A DNA stretch of 33,991 nucleotides from a virus. Under the pieces are notes generated by a model, which worked only from the letters and a program-made list of their open reading frames with translations, was not told the origin of the DNA and made no database searches. Where the stretch lies: IMG/VR virus record IMGVR_UViG_3300032311_000767, positions 1 through 33,991 of that record. One strand, 5' to 3'. The first letter of the stretch is position 1. Each line of letters opens with the position of its first letter. Below, one piece after another: positions 16,190-24,724 of this stretch. A program made the translations under genes and the position numbers.

Positions 16190-17188
16190 ATGACTCCCCA
16201 AAAAATTAATATACAACTACCTAAAAGTATAAATCCTGCGAATGATTATTGTACTTTAACTAAAAATACATTTATAACTCATGTTGATCCACAAAATATT
16301 AATGGGATTGGTACAGGTTGGTTAAATATCAGTTATGAAAATAAAAAATATAATGAACTCATAAATGAAAAAGTATTTTTATTATATGATGAAGCCGGTT
16401 TAAATTATATTCATTTCTTTTTTAATTTCTTTGGTAAATGTCTTTATTTTGATGAACTTAGAAAAACTATACCTAATCTTAAATTAGCGATACCATCAGA
16501 TTTTTATAATGAAACAGGTAATAGTACTTTTATCAAACAATGGTTAGATTTGTATTATCAAGATAATATACCTGATATTATAATTTTAAATAAAAACATT
16601 ACATATTGTATTGAAAGTTTATATACACCTCAAACTTTATATGGCTTTCCAATGGCTATTGGTGATGATTATATTATAGATAAAATACTAGAAACAGTAG
16701 ATAAAGTTCCTACAATTCCAGTAACTAAGAATGGATGTTATATTTCAAGACAAGATACTATTAAACGTGGATGGTATCATTCAAGAGAATTAGAAAATGA
16801 ACTTGAATTGATAGATAAAATTAAATCTGAACTCAATTATGATATTATTGAGTTAATGGATTATGATATGATAGGTAAAATACAAATATTCAAATCATAT
16901 AAAAATATCATTCAACAAAGTAGTGCATCAAATGTTAATATATTATTTTCAAATAAAAATAATACTAACATTATTATTACACACCCCAAAATGGAAGACT
17001 GGTTAGGATATAAATGCAATCAGTTTTCAAATAGATCTAAAACAAATTTGATTTCTTTAAATGGAGGTGGTATATTAACAGCAGAACAAAAAGAAGATCA
17101 AGCTGATGGTAATAATTTAGCATGGAAATTAGGAGATATAGACTCTATAATTGAAGTTTTAAAACAGATTGATAAAGGAGAAATATAA
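16190..17188 (+). CDS. GT61-like glycosyltransferase
   Basis: The 332-residue protein resembles the GT61/DUF563 group in its second half. It has CYISRQDTIKRGWYHSRELENELELI (family pattern isR..a..R...NE.el), then a segment of the type MDYDMIGKIQIFKSYKNIIQQSSASNVNILF (pattern eQi.lf..a..ivg..GaalaN.lF), with the usual His-Gly-Ala replaced by SSASN. The N-terminal part is unassigned. The missing HGA signature lowers confidence and could mean altered substrate or a related unnamed family. Confidence 0.6.
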   Translation: MTPQKINIQLPKSINPANDYCTLTKNTFITHVDPQNINGIGTGWLNISYENKKYNELINEKVFLLYDEAGLNYIHFFFNFFGKCLYFDELRKTIPNLKLAIPSDFYNETGNSTFIKQWLDLYYQDNIPDIIILNKNITYCIESLYTPQTLYGFPMAIGDDYIIDKILETVDKVPTIPVTKNGCYISRQDTIKRGWYHSRELENELELIDKIKSELNYDIIELMDYDMIGKIQIFKSYKNIIQQSSASNVNILFSNKNNTNIIITHPKMEDWLGYKCNQFSNRSKTNLISLNGGGILTAEQKEDQADGNNLAWKLGDIDSIIEVLKQIDKGEI

Positions 17189-17192
17189 GATA

Positions 17193-17224
17193 TTTGGATA
17201 TCATAAATACCTTTATTATATTAA
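17193..17224 (+). promoter_or_regulatory. Promoter of the sugar-synthesis operon
   Basis: TTTG at 17193-17196 and TATATTAA at 17217-17224 are 20 nt apart; the -7 box differs from the window's TATATTTA at one position. The -7 box starts 28 bases before the ATG at 17245, the same distance as for the promoters at 28852, 30068 and 30436. It fixes the start of the next gene at 17245 and not at an upstream TTG (17194), which lies inside the -33 box. Confidence 0.55.
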
Positions 17225-17244
17225 AATTAATTAAAAATAATTAC

Positions 17245-18555
17245 ATGGATAACATTTTAAGTTTAGTACAAGAGTATATTACAAAAAAAGATAGTGAAAA
17301 GAAATGGGTAGCGGGAAAGGATTTAGTTAAATATGCTGGACCTTATTTTGACGGTCAAGAAGCACAAGCTGTTGTTAAAACCATGCTTGATGGTTGGTTA
17401 GTTTTAGGAAAAGAAGGAGCAAGATTTGAAAAACATTTCCCTAAAAAATTAGGACATAAAACTGGAGTTATTGTTAATAGTGGTTCAAGTGCTAATTTAT
17501 TAATGATGTTAGCACTAACATCTAAAAGAGGATTAAATCTACCTAAAGGCACAAAAGTAATCACCCCAATAGCTGGATTCCCAGCTACGCTTAGTCCAGC
17601 TATACAAGTAGGTTTTACACCTATATTTGTAGATATTGAATTAGAATCTCTTAATCTTGATTTAGACCAAGTAGAACAAGCATGTATTGATCACCCCGAT
17701 ACAAAAATAATTACATTCGCCCACGTATTAGGTAATCCACCTAACATGGATAGATTAATGGAAATTATAAATAAATATGATTTAATTTTATTAGAAGACT
17801 GTTGCGATGCTTTAGGAACAACTTATGATGGTAAACCATTAGGATCATTTGGTAAAATGGCTTCATGCTCATTCTACCCAGCACATCATATAACAATGGG
17901 TGAAGGAGGATTTGTAGCATGTAGTGATCCATCAACAGAAAAAATATTAAGAAGTTTTAGAGACTGGGGTAGAGGATGTTATTGTCAAGGTAAAGCAAAT
18001 GCTTTAGAATGTGGTTCATGTGGTATTAGATTTAGTAACTGGTTACCAAGTTTACCTGATGAAATATTTGATCACAAATACACCTATGAAGAAATTGGTT
18101 ATAATTTAAAACCAACTGAATTGCAAGCCGCTATGGGTAATATTCAATTAGGTAAATTAGAAGAAATTGGAATATTAAGAAGAAGAAATCATAAAGCTAT
18201 TGTTGATATCTTTAAAAAATATGAGGATAAATTTATACTACCTAAAGCCACAGATAAATCAGACCCAGATTGGTTTGCAGTCGCATTAACAATTAAAGAT
18301 GGAGTAGATTTTACAAGAGCTGAATTTTGTCAGTACTTAGAGAAAAATAAAATTCAAACAAGACCTTATTTCGCTGGTAATATTATGCTACAACCAGGAT
18401 ATTCTCACTTAATAGATTCGAAAGAAGTAATAGAGAAATTTCCAGTATCAAGAAAAGTAACAACTGATACATTTTTCTTAGGATGTTCACCTGTAATCAC
18501 TTTAGAACAAATTGAATATATTAAAATAATTGTAGATAAATTTTTTAACAAATAA
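17245..18555 (+). CDS. PLP-dependent 3-dehydrase of DegT family, E1/DdhC (RfbH)-like, with [2Fe-2S] site
   Basis: The 436-residue protein belongs to the DegT/DnrJ/EryC1/StrS fold, but the PLP-lysine position is His: CSFYPAHHITMGEGG, where H214 aligns with the usual Lys. This is the signature of CDP-6-deoxy-glucoseen 3-dehydrase E1 (DdhC/RfbH/AscC), which removes the 3-hydroxyl without transamination. The E1 iron-sulfur cysteines also appear: C187-X57-C245-X1-C247, then C256 after 8 residues and C259 nearby; the known motif is C-X57-C-X1-C-X7-C. The stretch FDHKYTYEEIGYNLKPTELQAA is also typical of E1. It would form the 3,6-dideoxy-4-ketohexose precursor. The reductase partner (E3/DdhD) is not in this window. 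Start chosen at 17245 from the promoter. Confidence 0.88.
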   Translation: MDNILSLVQEYITKKDSEKKWVAGKDLVKYAGPYFDGQEAQAVVKTMLDGWLVLGKEGARFEKHFPKKLGHKTGVIVNSGSSANLLMMLALTSKRGLNLPKGTKVITPIAGFPATLSPAIQVGFTPIFVDIELESLNLDLDQVEQACIDHPDTKIITFAHVLGNPPNMDRLMEIINKYDLILLEDCCDALGTTYDGKPLGSFGKMASCSFYPAHHITMGEGGFVACSDPSTEKILRSFRDWGRGCYCQGKANALECGSCGIRFSNWLPSLPDEIFDHKYTYEEIGYNLKPTELQAAMGNIQLGKLEEIGILRRRNHKAIVDIFKKYEDKFILPKATDKSDPDWFAVALTIKDGVDFTRAEFCQYLEKNKIQTRPYFAGNIMLQPGYSHLIDSKEVIEKFPVSRKVTTDTFFLGCSPVITLEQIEYIKIIVDKFFNK

Positions 18556-18558
18556 CAT

Positions 18559-19509
18559 ATGAAAGTAGTATATATAACAGGTTGTTTAGGTTTCATTGGT
18601 TCCTATGTTACTCGAACTTGTCTTCAAAAAGGATGGTATGTTAAAGGTGTAGATAAAATAACATACGCTGCTAATAAAGATTTATTAGGTGAATTTAATC
18701 AATATAAAAATTTTTCATTTGTACATTGTGATATTAATGAATTAACATTTTTATATGACTGTGATTATATAATTAACACAGCCGCTGAAACACATGTTGG
18801 TAATTCAATATCTGATAGTAGTGAATTTATACATTCAAATATACAAGGAGTACATAATCTACTTGAATTGATTAAAAATCATAGAGGTGAAAATGTCAAA
18901 AAACCAATTCTTCTTCATTTTAGTACAGACGAAGTATATGGGGATATTGAAGAAGGAGCTCACATTGAAACAGATTTATTAAAACCATCTAACCCATACT
19001 CAGCAACAAAAGCTGCAGCCGATATGTTAGTAACAGCTTGGGGGAGAACTCATAAAGTACCTTATGTTATTGTTCGACCAACTAATAACTACGGGATGGG
19101 ACAATATGTTGAAAAATTAATTCCTAAAACATGTAAATATCTTAAATTAGGAAAAAAAATACCACTACACAATAATGGTACACCTATTAGAAATTGGTTA
19201 CATGCTCAAGACACAGCAGATGCTGTTATAACCATCATTGAATCTGGTGTTGAGAATGAAATTTATAACATTTGTGGAAATTTTGAGCAAAATAATTTGG
19301 ATACCGTAAAAAAATTACTTATATTGTGTGAAATAGATTTAGAAGATATAGATAAATATATTGATTGGTCATGTAATAGACAAGGACAAGATGTTAGATA
19401 TGCTTTAGATGATTCTAAATTAAGAGAATTAGGTTGGATTCCAAAAATGAAATTTGATGAGGAATTACCTAGTATTGTTAAATATTATAAAAATAAATTT
19501 ATATGGTAA
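18559..19509 (+). CDS. NAD-dependent sugar-nucleotide 4,6-dehydratase (RmlB-like SDR)
   Basis: The 316-residue extended SDR has the NAD motif TGCLGFIGS (7-15), the catalytic HFSTDEVYGD (about 119-128, TDE as in dTDP-glucose 4,6-dehydratase) and YSATKAAAD (YxxxK at about 147). Further support comes from RPTNNYGMGQYVEKLIP and GTPIRNWLHAQDTADAV, the usual RmlB substrate loops. The TDE triad argues for a dTDP- or similar donor over CDP-glucose 4,6-dehydratase, which usually has TDK. It is about 35 residues shorter than typical RmlB. It lies 3 bases after the dehydrase gene and overlaps the HAD gene by 7 bases. Confidence 0.88.
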   Translation: MKVVYITGCLGFIGSYVTRTCLQKGWYVKGVDKITYAANKDLLGEFNQYKNFSFVHCDINELTFLYDCDYIINTAAETHVGNSISDSSEFIHSNIQGVHNLLELIKNHRGENVKKPILLHFSTDEVYGDIEEGAHIETDLLKPSNPYSATKAAADMLVTAWGRTHKVPYVIVRPTNNYGMGQYVEKLIPKTCKYLKLGKKIPLHNNGTPIRNWLHAQDTADAVITIIESGVENEIYNICGNFEQNNLDTVKKLLILCEIDLEDIDKYIDWSCNRQGQDVRYALDDSKLRELGWIPKMKFDEELPSIVKYYKNKFIW

Positions 19510-19796
19510 TATACATTGATATTGATGAAACAATATGTAATAGTCCTGATAAACCAGATTACTCCACAAGTACTCCAATAATTGAAAACATTGAAAAAGC
19601 CAACAAATTATATGATGAAGGAAATTTAATAGTATATTGGACCGCAAGAGGATCAGCAACTGGGATAGATTGGAGTGAAATAACTAAAAAACAATTTGTA
19701 GAATGGGGGGTAAAATATCATGATTTGAAATTTGGAAAACCTAATTATGATTTGTTTATTGATGATAAAAATATTAACACTAAAAACTGGATATGA
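19503..19796 (+). CDS. Small HAD-superfamily phosphatase (capsule-type, BcbF/EcbF-like)
   Basis: The 97-residue minimal HAD protein has motif I YIDIDETIC (D6xD8xT), motif II Thr in YWTARG (about 46-51) and motif III/IV KPNYDLFIDDKNI near the C-terminus. The short capless form resembles capsule-cluster phosphatases. Overlap with the NeuB-like gene (ATG at 19793, 4 bases before the stop) suggests it may dephosphorylate a sugar-acid phosphate made by, or the substrate supplied to, that enzyme; this pairing is an inference. Confidence 0.8.
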   Translation: MVIYIDIDETICNSPDKPDYSTSTPIIENIEKANKLYDEGNLIVYWTARGSATGIDWSEITKKQFVEWGVKYHDLKFGKPNYDLFIDDKNINTKNWI

Positions 19797-21295
19797 TAGA
19801 ACAAAAACAACTTATTATTTTTGAAATGGCGAATAATCACATGGGTGATATAGAACATGGAAAAAAGATGATTAATGAATTTTCAAAAGTTATAGATAAA
19901 TATAAAAATTTATTTGATTTTGCTTGGAAATTTCAATTTAGGGATTTTGAAACTTTTATACATAAAGATTATAAAAGTAAAATGGATCACAAATATGTAA
20001 AAAGATTTACTGAAACTAGTCTAACATTTGACGAGTTTACAAAACTAAAACAAAAGGCAGAAGAATGTGGCTTTAAAACAATGTGTACAGGATTTGATGA
20101 AAATTCAGTAAACCTTATTGAAAAAATGGGGTTTGAAATAATAAAAGTTGCAAGTTGTTCTTTTACTGATTGGCCTTTACTAAATAGAATTGTCACATGT
20201 GATAAACCTATAATATTATCAACCGCCGGAGCATCAGTGAATGATATAGACAGTGTTGTTAGTTTTTTCAAACATAGAAATAAAAATATATCACTTATGC
20301 ATTGTGTGGGAGAGTATCCTACAAAATCAGAAAATTTACAATTAAATCAAATAGATTTTCTTAAAAATCGTTATCCGGGCATTAAAATTGGATATTCAAC
20401 ACATGAAGAACCAAATCAATATGATGCTATTAAAATAGCAATATCAAAAGGAATTTCTATAGCCGAAAAACATGTCGCTATTGAATCAGAAAAATATGAA
20501 ATCAATGCATATTCAGTAACACCTGAACAAATGGATAATTGGTTAAAAAATGCTGCTGAGGCCTTAAATATGTGTGGTATCTCTGATAAAAAGTCACAAA
20601 CATCAGATAAAGAATTATCAGATTTATTACAATTTAAAAGAGGTGTTTTTATTAAAAATTCAATTAAAAAAGGAGATATTATTAGTAAAAATGATATTTA
20701 CTATGCTTGGCCAAATATACCTGGTCAGATATTAGCAAATGATATGTCAAAATATAACCAATTTATAGCATTAGAGGATATTGAAATTGATAAACCTTTA
20801 ATGTCTAATAAAACTATTAAAAGTAATAATAGAGAAAAGGTTTGGGATATTGTTCAAAAAGTAAAAGATTTTATAAGAGAATCATCAGTTGTTTATCCTG
20901 GTGAAGCTGAATTAGAAATATCACATCACTATGGTATTGATAAATTTTATGAAACCGGCATAACAATGATTACTGTTGTTAATAGAGAATATTGTAAAAA
21001 ATTGATAATAGTTTTACCAAATCAAACACATCCTGAACAATACCATTTACAAAAAGAAGAAACCTTTGTAATATTACATGGTGAAGTTGAACTTATTTTA
21101 GATGGAGTTAAAAAAATACTTAAAAAAGGAGATGTTATAACAATAGAAAAAGAAGTTAGACATGAATTTTCTACAAAAACAGGATGTATAATTGAAGAAG
21201 TTTCATCAACTCATTACATTAATGATTCATATTATACTAATGAATTAATATCACAAAATAAAGATCGTAAAACATTTGTAACCCATTGGATTTAA
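19793..21295 (+). CDS. NeuB-type sialic/nonulosonic acid synthase fused to SAF and cupin domains
   Basis: The 500-residue protein has three parts. Residues 1 to about 265 are a NeuB TIM barrel: IIFEMANNHMGDIEHGKKMI, AWKFQFRDFETFIH, TGFDENSVNLIEKMGFEIIKVAS, then LMHCVGEYPTKSENLQLNQI and GYSTHE. Residues about 275-345 form a SAF-like antifreeze domain (FKRGVFIKNSIKKGDIISKNDI). Residues about 370-490 form a cupin: HPEQYHLQKEETFVILHGEVELILDG, then KKGDVITIEKEVRHEF with metal-type His/Glu residues. NeuB enzymes condense phosphoenolpyruvate with an N-acyl or plain hexose; the cupin may isomerise or bind the sugar. The usual NeuB ends after SAF, so this is a longer, fused version. Confidence 0.88.
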   Translation: MIEQKQLIIFEMANNHMGDIEHGKKMINEFSKVIDKYKNLFDFAWKFQFRDFETFIHKDYKSKMDHKYVKRFTETSLTFDEFTKLKQKAEECGFKTMCTGFDENSVNLIEKMGFEIIKVASCSFTDWPLLNRIVTCDKPIILSTAGASVNDIDSVVSFFKHRNKNISLMHCVGEYPTKSENLQLNQIDFLKNRYPGIKIGYSTHEEPNQYDAIKIAISKGISIAEKHVAIESEKYEINAYSVTPEQMDNWLKNAAEALNMCGISDKKSQTSDKELSDLLQFKRGVFIKNSIKKGDIISKNDIYYAWPNIPGQILANDMSKYNQFIALEDIEIDKPLMSNKTIKSNNREKVWDIVQKVKDFIRESSVVYPGEAELEISHHYGIDKFYETGITMITVVNREYCKKLIIVLPNQTHPEQYHLQKEETFVILHGEVELILDGVKKILKKGDVITIEKEVRHEFSTKTGCIIEEVSSTHYINDSYYTNELISQNKDRKTFVTHWI

Positions 21296-21296
21296 T

Positions 21297-23069
21297 ATGA
21301 AATTATCAGATTACGTAATATCAATAATAAGTGAATATACTAAACATGTATTCCTAGTATCAGGAGGAGGATGTATACATCTAGTTGATTCACTAAGTAA
21401 AAGTAATATTGAACTTATCCCAACATTACATGAACAAGGAGCATCTATAGCTGCAGAGTCATATTCGCAGTATACAAATAAAATAGGAGTAGCTTTAGTT
21501 ACTACAGGTCCTGGGTCTACAAATGCCTTAACAGGAGTAGCATCAGCTTGGTTAGATTCAATTCCTATGTTATTGTTAACAGGTCAAGTACAAAATAAAG
21601 ATAGAGTTGGTAATAGTGGTGTTAGACAAATGGGATTTCAAGAAATAGATACAATTGGAATTTATAAATCAATTACAAAATATGCCGTGACTATATCTGA
21701 TCCTAAAATGGTAAAATATAACTTAGAAAAGGCATTATGGTTAGCAATGAATGGACGTCCTGGTCCTGTTGTTTTGGATATACCTTTAGATGTACAAGCA
21801 GCTGAAATTGAACCAGATGAATTAGAGTCTTTTTACCCAAATGTGATTAATTACAATTTATCAAATATAAAAGATATATCTAAAAAATTATCACAAGCAA
21901 AAAGACCAATATTATTAGTGGGGAATGGAGTTAGATTAGCAAACGCACTCCCAGAATTTTATGAATTTATAGAAAAAACAAAAATTCCTGTACTAACTAC
22001 TTGGAAAGCACTTGATTTAATTGAAGAAGAACACCCACAATATGTTGGTAGACCTGGAGGAGTAGGACAAAGAGGAGCAAACTTTAATCAACAAAATTCC
22101 GACTTTATATTAGTTATAGGTGCTAGATTAGATCATGGTCAATTAGCATATCAACCACAATACTTTGCTCGTGAAGCAATAAAATGTATAGTAGATATTG
22201 ATAAAAACGAAATATCAAAATTAAATATAAATGTTGATTATCCAATAGAAATGGATGCGAAATTATTTCTTAAAGAATTAAATGATAATGTTGATAAATT
22301 AAATATAAATGAATGGTTAGATTTTTGCAAAAATTTATATAAAAAATATCCTGTCATATTAGATGAATATCTAGATACAACAAAGAAAAATATTAATAAC
22401 TATGCATTTATAGATACATTATCTCATACCATGCCTGAAAATTCATTATTAATACCAGGAAGTTCTGGAACGTGTAGTGAAGTAACAATGCAGTCTTTAA
22501 AATGCAAAAACGGAACTAGAGTATATAATAGTGAAGGATTAGGATCTATGGGGTTTGGAATCCCAGCAGCAATCGGTGGGTGTATAGCTAGCAATAAACA
22601 GGAAACAATATGTATTGATGGTGATGGTGGATTTTTTATGAATATACAAGAATTAGAATTAGTTTATCGTTATCAATTACCTATTAAGTTTTTTATATTA
22701 AATAATAATGGTTATGGTTCTATAAGAACTACACAAAACACACATTTTGGAGGAAATTTAGTTGTAAGTGATAGTACAAGCGGATTAACTTTACCATCAA
22801 TAGAATTAAATGCGGCCGCGTATAAAATTCCATTTATAAAAATTGAAAATCAAAAAAACTTAAAAGAAGATATAAAATCAGTATTAAACTATCCTGGTCC
22901 AGTAATATGTGAATTGACTATAGATCCTGATCATAAAACATTTCCTAAAGCATCTGTGTACAAGAAAGAAGATGGTAGTTTCGCAACAAGGCCAATGGAA
23001 GATTTAGCTCCATTTCTTGAAAGAGAAGAATACTTAAACAATTTATTAATAAAACCAATAAAATATTAA
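21297..23069 (+). CDS. TPP-dependent enzyme of acetolactate synthase family, probably in sugar synthesis
   Basis: The 590-residue protein has the three-domain layout of acetohydroxyacid synthase/IlvB proteins. The catalytic Glu is in LHEQGASIAAESYSQ (E47), followed by VTTGPGSTNALTGVASAW. A central dinucleotide-fold domain spans about 190-340. The TPP site is CIDGDGGFFMNIQELELVYR.. to ILNNNGYGSI (about 438-472, GDG..NN). In this operon amino-acid synthesis is unlikely. A known relative, YerE, uses TPP to add a two-carbon branch to CDP-3,6-dideoxy-4-ketohexose in yersiniose synthesis; the E1-like gene three genes upstream would make such a substrate. That assignment is inference from context. 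Confidence 0.85.
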   Translation: MKLSDYVISIISEYTKHVFLVSGGGCIHLVDSLSKSNIELIPTLHEQGASIAAESYSQYTNKIGVALVTTGPGSTNALTGVASAWLDSIPMLLLTGQVQNKDRVGNSGVRQMGFQEIDTIGIYKSITKYAVTISDPKMVKYNLEKALWLAMNGRPGPVVLDIPLDVQAAEIEPDELESFYPNVINYNLSNIKDISKKLSQAKRPILLVGNGVRLANALPEFYEFIEKTKIPVLTTWKALDLIEEEHPQYVGRPGGVGQRGANFNQQNSDFILVIGARLDHGQLAYQPQYFAREAIKCIVDIDKNEISKLNINVDYPIEMDAKLFLKELNDNVDKLNINEWLDFCKNLYKKYPVILDEYLDTTKKNINNYAFIDTLSHTMPENSLLIPGSSGTCSEVTMQSLKCKNGTRVYNSEGLGSMGFGIPAAIGGCIASNKQETICIDGDGGFFMNIQELELVYRYQLPIKFFILNNNGYGSIRTTQNTHFGGNLVVSDSTSGLTLPSIELNAAAYKIPFIKIENQKNLKEDIKSVLNYPGPVICELTIDPDHKTFPKASVYKKEDGSFATRPMEDLAPFLEREEYLNNLLIKPIKY

Positions 23070-23070
23070 A

Positions 23071-23829
23071 ATGCAATTTTTTAAAAAAACAAAACAAACT
23101 AATTCTTTTTATAACAAAGAATTGTCTTTAACAGACATAGCAAATCAGTTAGAGACTGACAAAGGAACAGCAGATAAAAGTACTCTATCTTGGGGAAAAG
23201 ATTGGCCGGAGCATATCTGTATGGGATATACTGAGACATATCAAAAATATATGATATCTAAAAGAGATACACCAGCTAAATTATTAGAAATAGGAATTTG
23301 TGATAAACGATTTCCATATGCTTCTCCTAAAATGTGGTTATCATATTTCAAAGATTTAGATTTATATTGTGTAGATAATTTTTGGGGTACATATTTAAAT
23401 GAAAGATTAGATGAAGTCAAAATGATTAATGATTGGGGTGTAAATTTTATATACGCTGATCAAGGGAATTTTTGTGATTGGAATGAATTAAAACAAGAAT
23501 GTCCTAAAGATTTTGATTTTATTGTTGAAGATGGTAGTCATTGGCCAAATCACATGATTGTTAGTTTATGGCAATCTAGAGATATGATTAAATCTGGAGG
23601 TTATTATTTTATGGAAGATTTACAAAATCCAAGATATACGAGAGGTAAATTTAAATATGATAATTCTTTATTAACAGAAGATTTATTAATGGCACAACAT
23701 ACTGGAGTAATTAAATCACATTTCTTGCATGATAAACAAAATCAAGATTTACAAGATAATTTTGAACTTGTAGAAATGGTTTTAGACAAACAATTAGTAA
23801 ATTATTTAGCAATATTCAGAAAAAAATAA
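23071..23829 (+). CDS. Class I SAM-dependent methyltransferase-like protein
   Basis: The 252-residue protein has motif I as KLLEIGICDKRF, an acidic end of strand 2 (DLYCVDNFWG), strand 4 FDFIVEDGSHWPNHMI and the following GGYYFMEDLQ. This matches the methyltransferase/CmcI-MycE group that includes sugar O-methyltransferases (D.S/EDGSH metal motif). The N-terminal LSLTDIANQLETDKGT..WGKDWPEHICMGYTETYQKY is also typical of that group. It lies 1 base after the TPP enzyme and closes the tight operon, so a sugar hydroxyl is the likely acceptor. Confidence 0.75.
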   Translation: MQFFKKTKQTNSFYNKELSLTDIANQLETDKGTADKSTLSWGKDWPEHICMGYTETYQKYMISKRDTPAKLLEIGICDKRFPYASPKMWLSYFKDLDLYCVDNFWGTYLNERLDEVKMINDWGVNFIYADQGNFCDWNELKQECPKDFDFIVEDGSHWPNHMIVSLWQSRDMIKSGGYYFMEDLQNPRYTRGKFKYDNSLLTEDLLMAQHTGVIKSHFLHDKQNQDLQDNFELVEMVLDKQLVNYLAIFRKK

Positions 23830-23926
23830 ACATGCAACAATTGAAAAATCACGTCTCAGACGAACTATGAAATCAATACAGTTTGTATATTCTATCCAAG
23901 AGTATATGATATTTGTAATTTAATAT
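23830..23926 (+). promoter_or_regulatory. Intergenic segment with dyad and weak promoter-like boxes
   Basis: This 97-base gap breaks an otherwise gapless operon. It holds the interrupted palindrome CGTCT-c-AGACG (23852-23862), then TTTG at 23882-23885 and GATATTTG at 23908-23915 (22-nt spacing, first base of the -7 box off consensus), just before the ATG at 23927. A separate regulated start for the next genes is plausible; spacing and box are weaker than at the 14 good sites. Confidence 0.35.
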
Positions 23927-24724
23927 ATGCAAACAGAAAATAAAAGTAAAATACTAATCACAGGAGGTAACGGCTATATATCTAAAAGTCTTTTCAATAA
24001 TTTAAAGACTAAATATCAAATAACTTTAGTAACAAGAGATGACTTTGATTTATCAGATAGTAGGGCCGTTGCTGAATGGTTTAGTAATAAGAAATATGAC
24101 GTAGTTATACATGCCGCCGCCGTTGGAGGTAGTAGATTATTAGATGAAGATAATCAAATTATAGATCAAAACTTACAAATGTATTATAATCTCTTAGCAA
24201 ATAAAAGCTGCTTTAATAAATTTATCAGCTTTGGCTCAGGAGCTGAAGTATACGCTAAATCCACCCCATACGGTTTAAGTAAACATATTATTAGGAAATC
24301 TATTTTGAATAAAGATAATTTCTATAACTTAAGAATATACGCAGTGTTTGATGAAAATGAATTAGATACAAGATTCATTAAAGCTAATATTAATAGGTAT
24401 ATAAAAAAAGAAAATATTATTATACACCAAGATAAATATATGAGCTTTATTTACATGCAGGATTTAATAAAAATCGTAGATTATTATATAACTAATGATG
24501 AATTAGAAAAAGAAATTAATTGCTGTTATAAAGATGTTTATACATTAAATGAAATAGCTGATATTATAAATTCTTTAGATTCACATAAAGTGGATATTAT
24601 AAAGCATAAAGTAGGTTTGGGATTAGGATATTGGGGTAATGACACCTTTATTCCAAATTTAGAATATGAGGGGTTAAAAATCGGTATAAAAAATGTTTAT
24701 AAAAAATTAAAAACAAATAAATGA
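23927..24724 (+). CDS. NAD(P)-dependent SDR, sugar-nucleotide epimerase/reductase-like
   Basis: The 265-residue short-form SDR has a dinucleotide motif ILITGGNGYISKSL (about 9-22), the strand end DVVIHAAAVGG, then FISFGSGAEVYAKSTPYGLSKHII with catalytic YxxxK at about 114-118. It resembles GDP-fucose synthase and 4-ketosugar reductases of the RmlD type in its compact length. It could reduce a 4-keto sugar made by the upstream dehydratase. Substrate not determinable from sequence. It overlaps the next gene by 4 bases. Confidence 0.8.
   Translation: MQTENKSKILITGGNGYISKSLFNNLKTKYQITLVTRDDFDLSDSRAVAEWFSNKKYDVVIHAAAVGGSRLLDEDNQIIDQNLQMYYNLLANKSCFNKFISFGSGAEVYAKSTPYGLSKHIIRKSILNKDNFYNLRIYAVFDENELDTRFIKANINRYIKKENIIIHQDKYMSFIYMQDLIKIVDYYITNDELEKEINCCYKDVYTLNEIADIINSLDSHKVDIIKHKVGLGLGYWGNDTFIPNLEYEGLKIGIKNVYKKLKTNK

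Noticed and set aside
17194-17244. Upstream TTG start for the 3-dehydrase gene
   Set aside because: It lies inside the -33 TTTG box and adds a hydrophobic leader not seen in the family; ATG 17245 has the normal distance to the -7 box.
19987-20271. Minus-strand open frame inside the NeuB-like gene
   Set aside because: Shadow of an intact enzyme gene; composition reflects the complementary strand.
21297-23069. Plain acetolactate synthase for branched-chain amino acids
   Set aside because: The fold matches, but the gene lies in a sugar-synthesis operon with no other amino-acid genes, so a sugar role is preferred without being proven.
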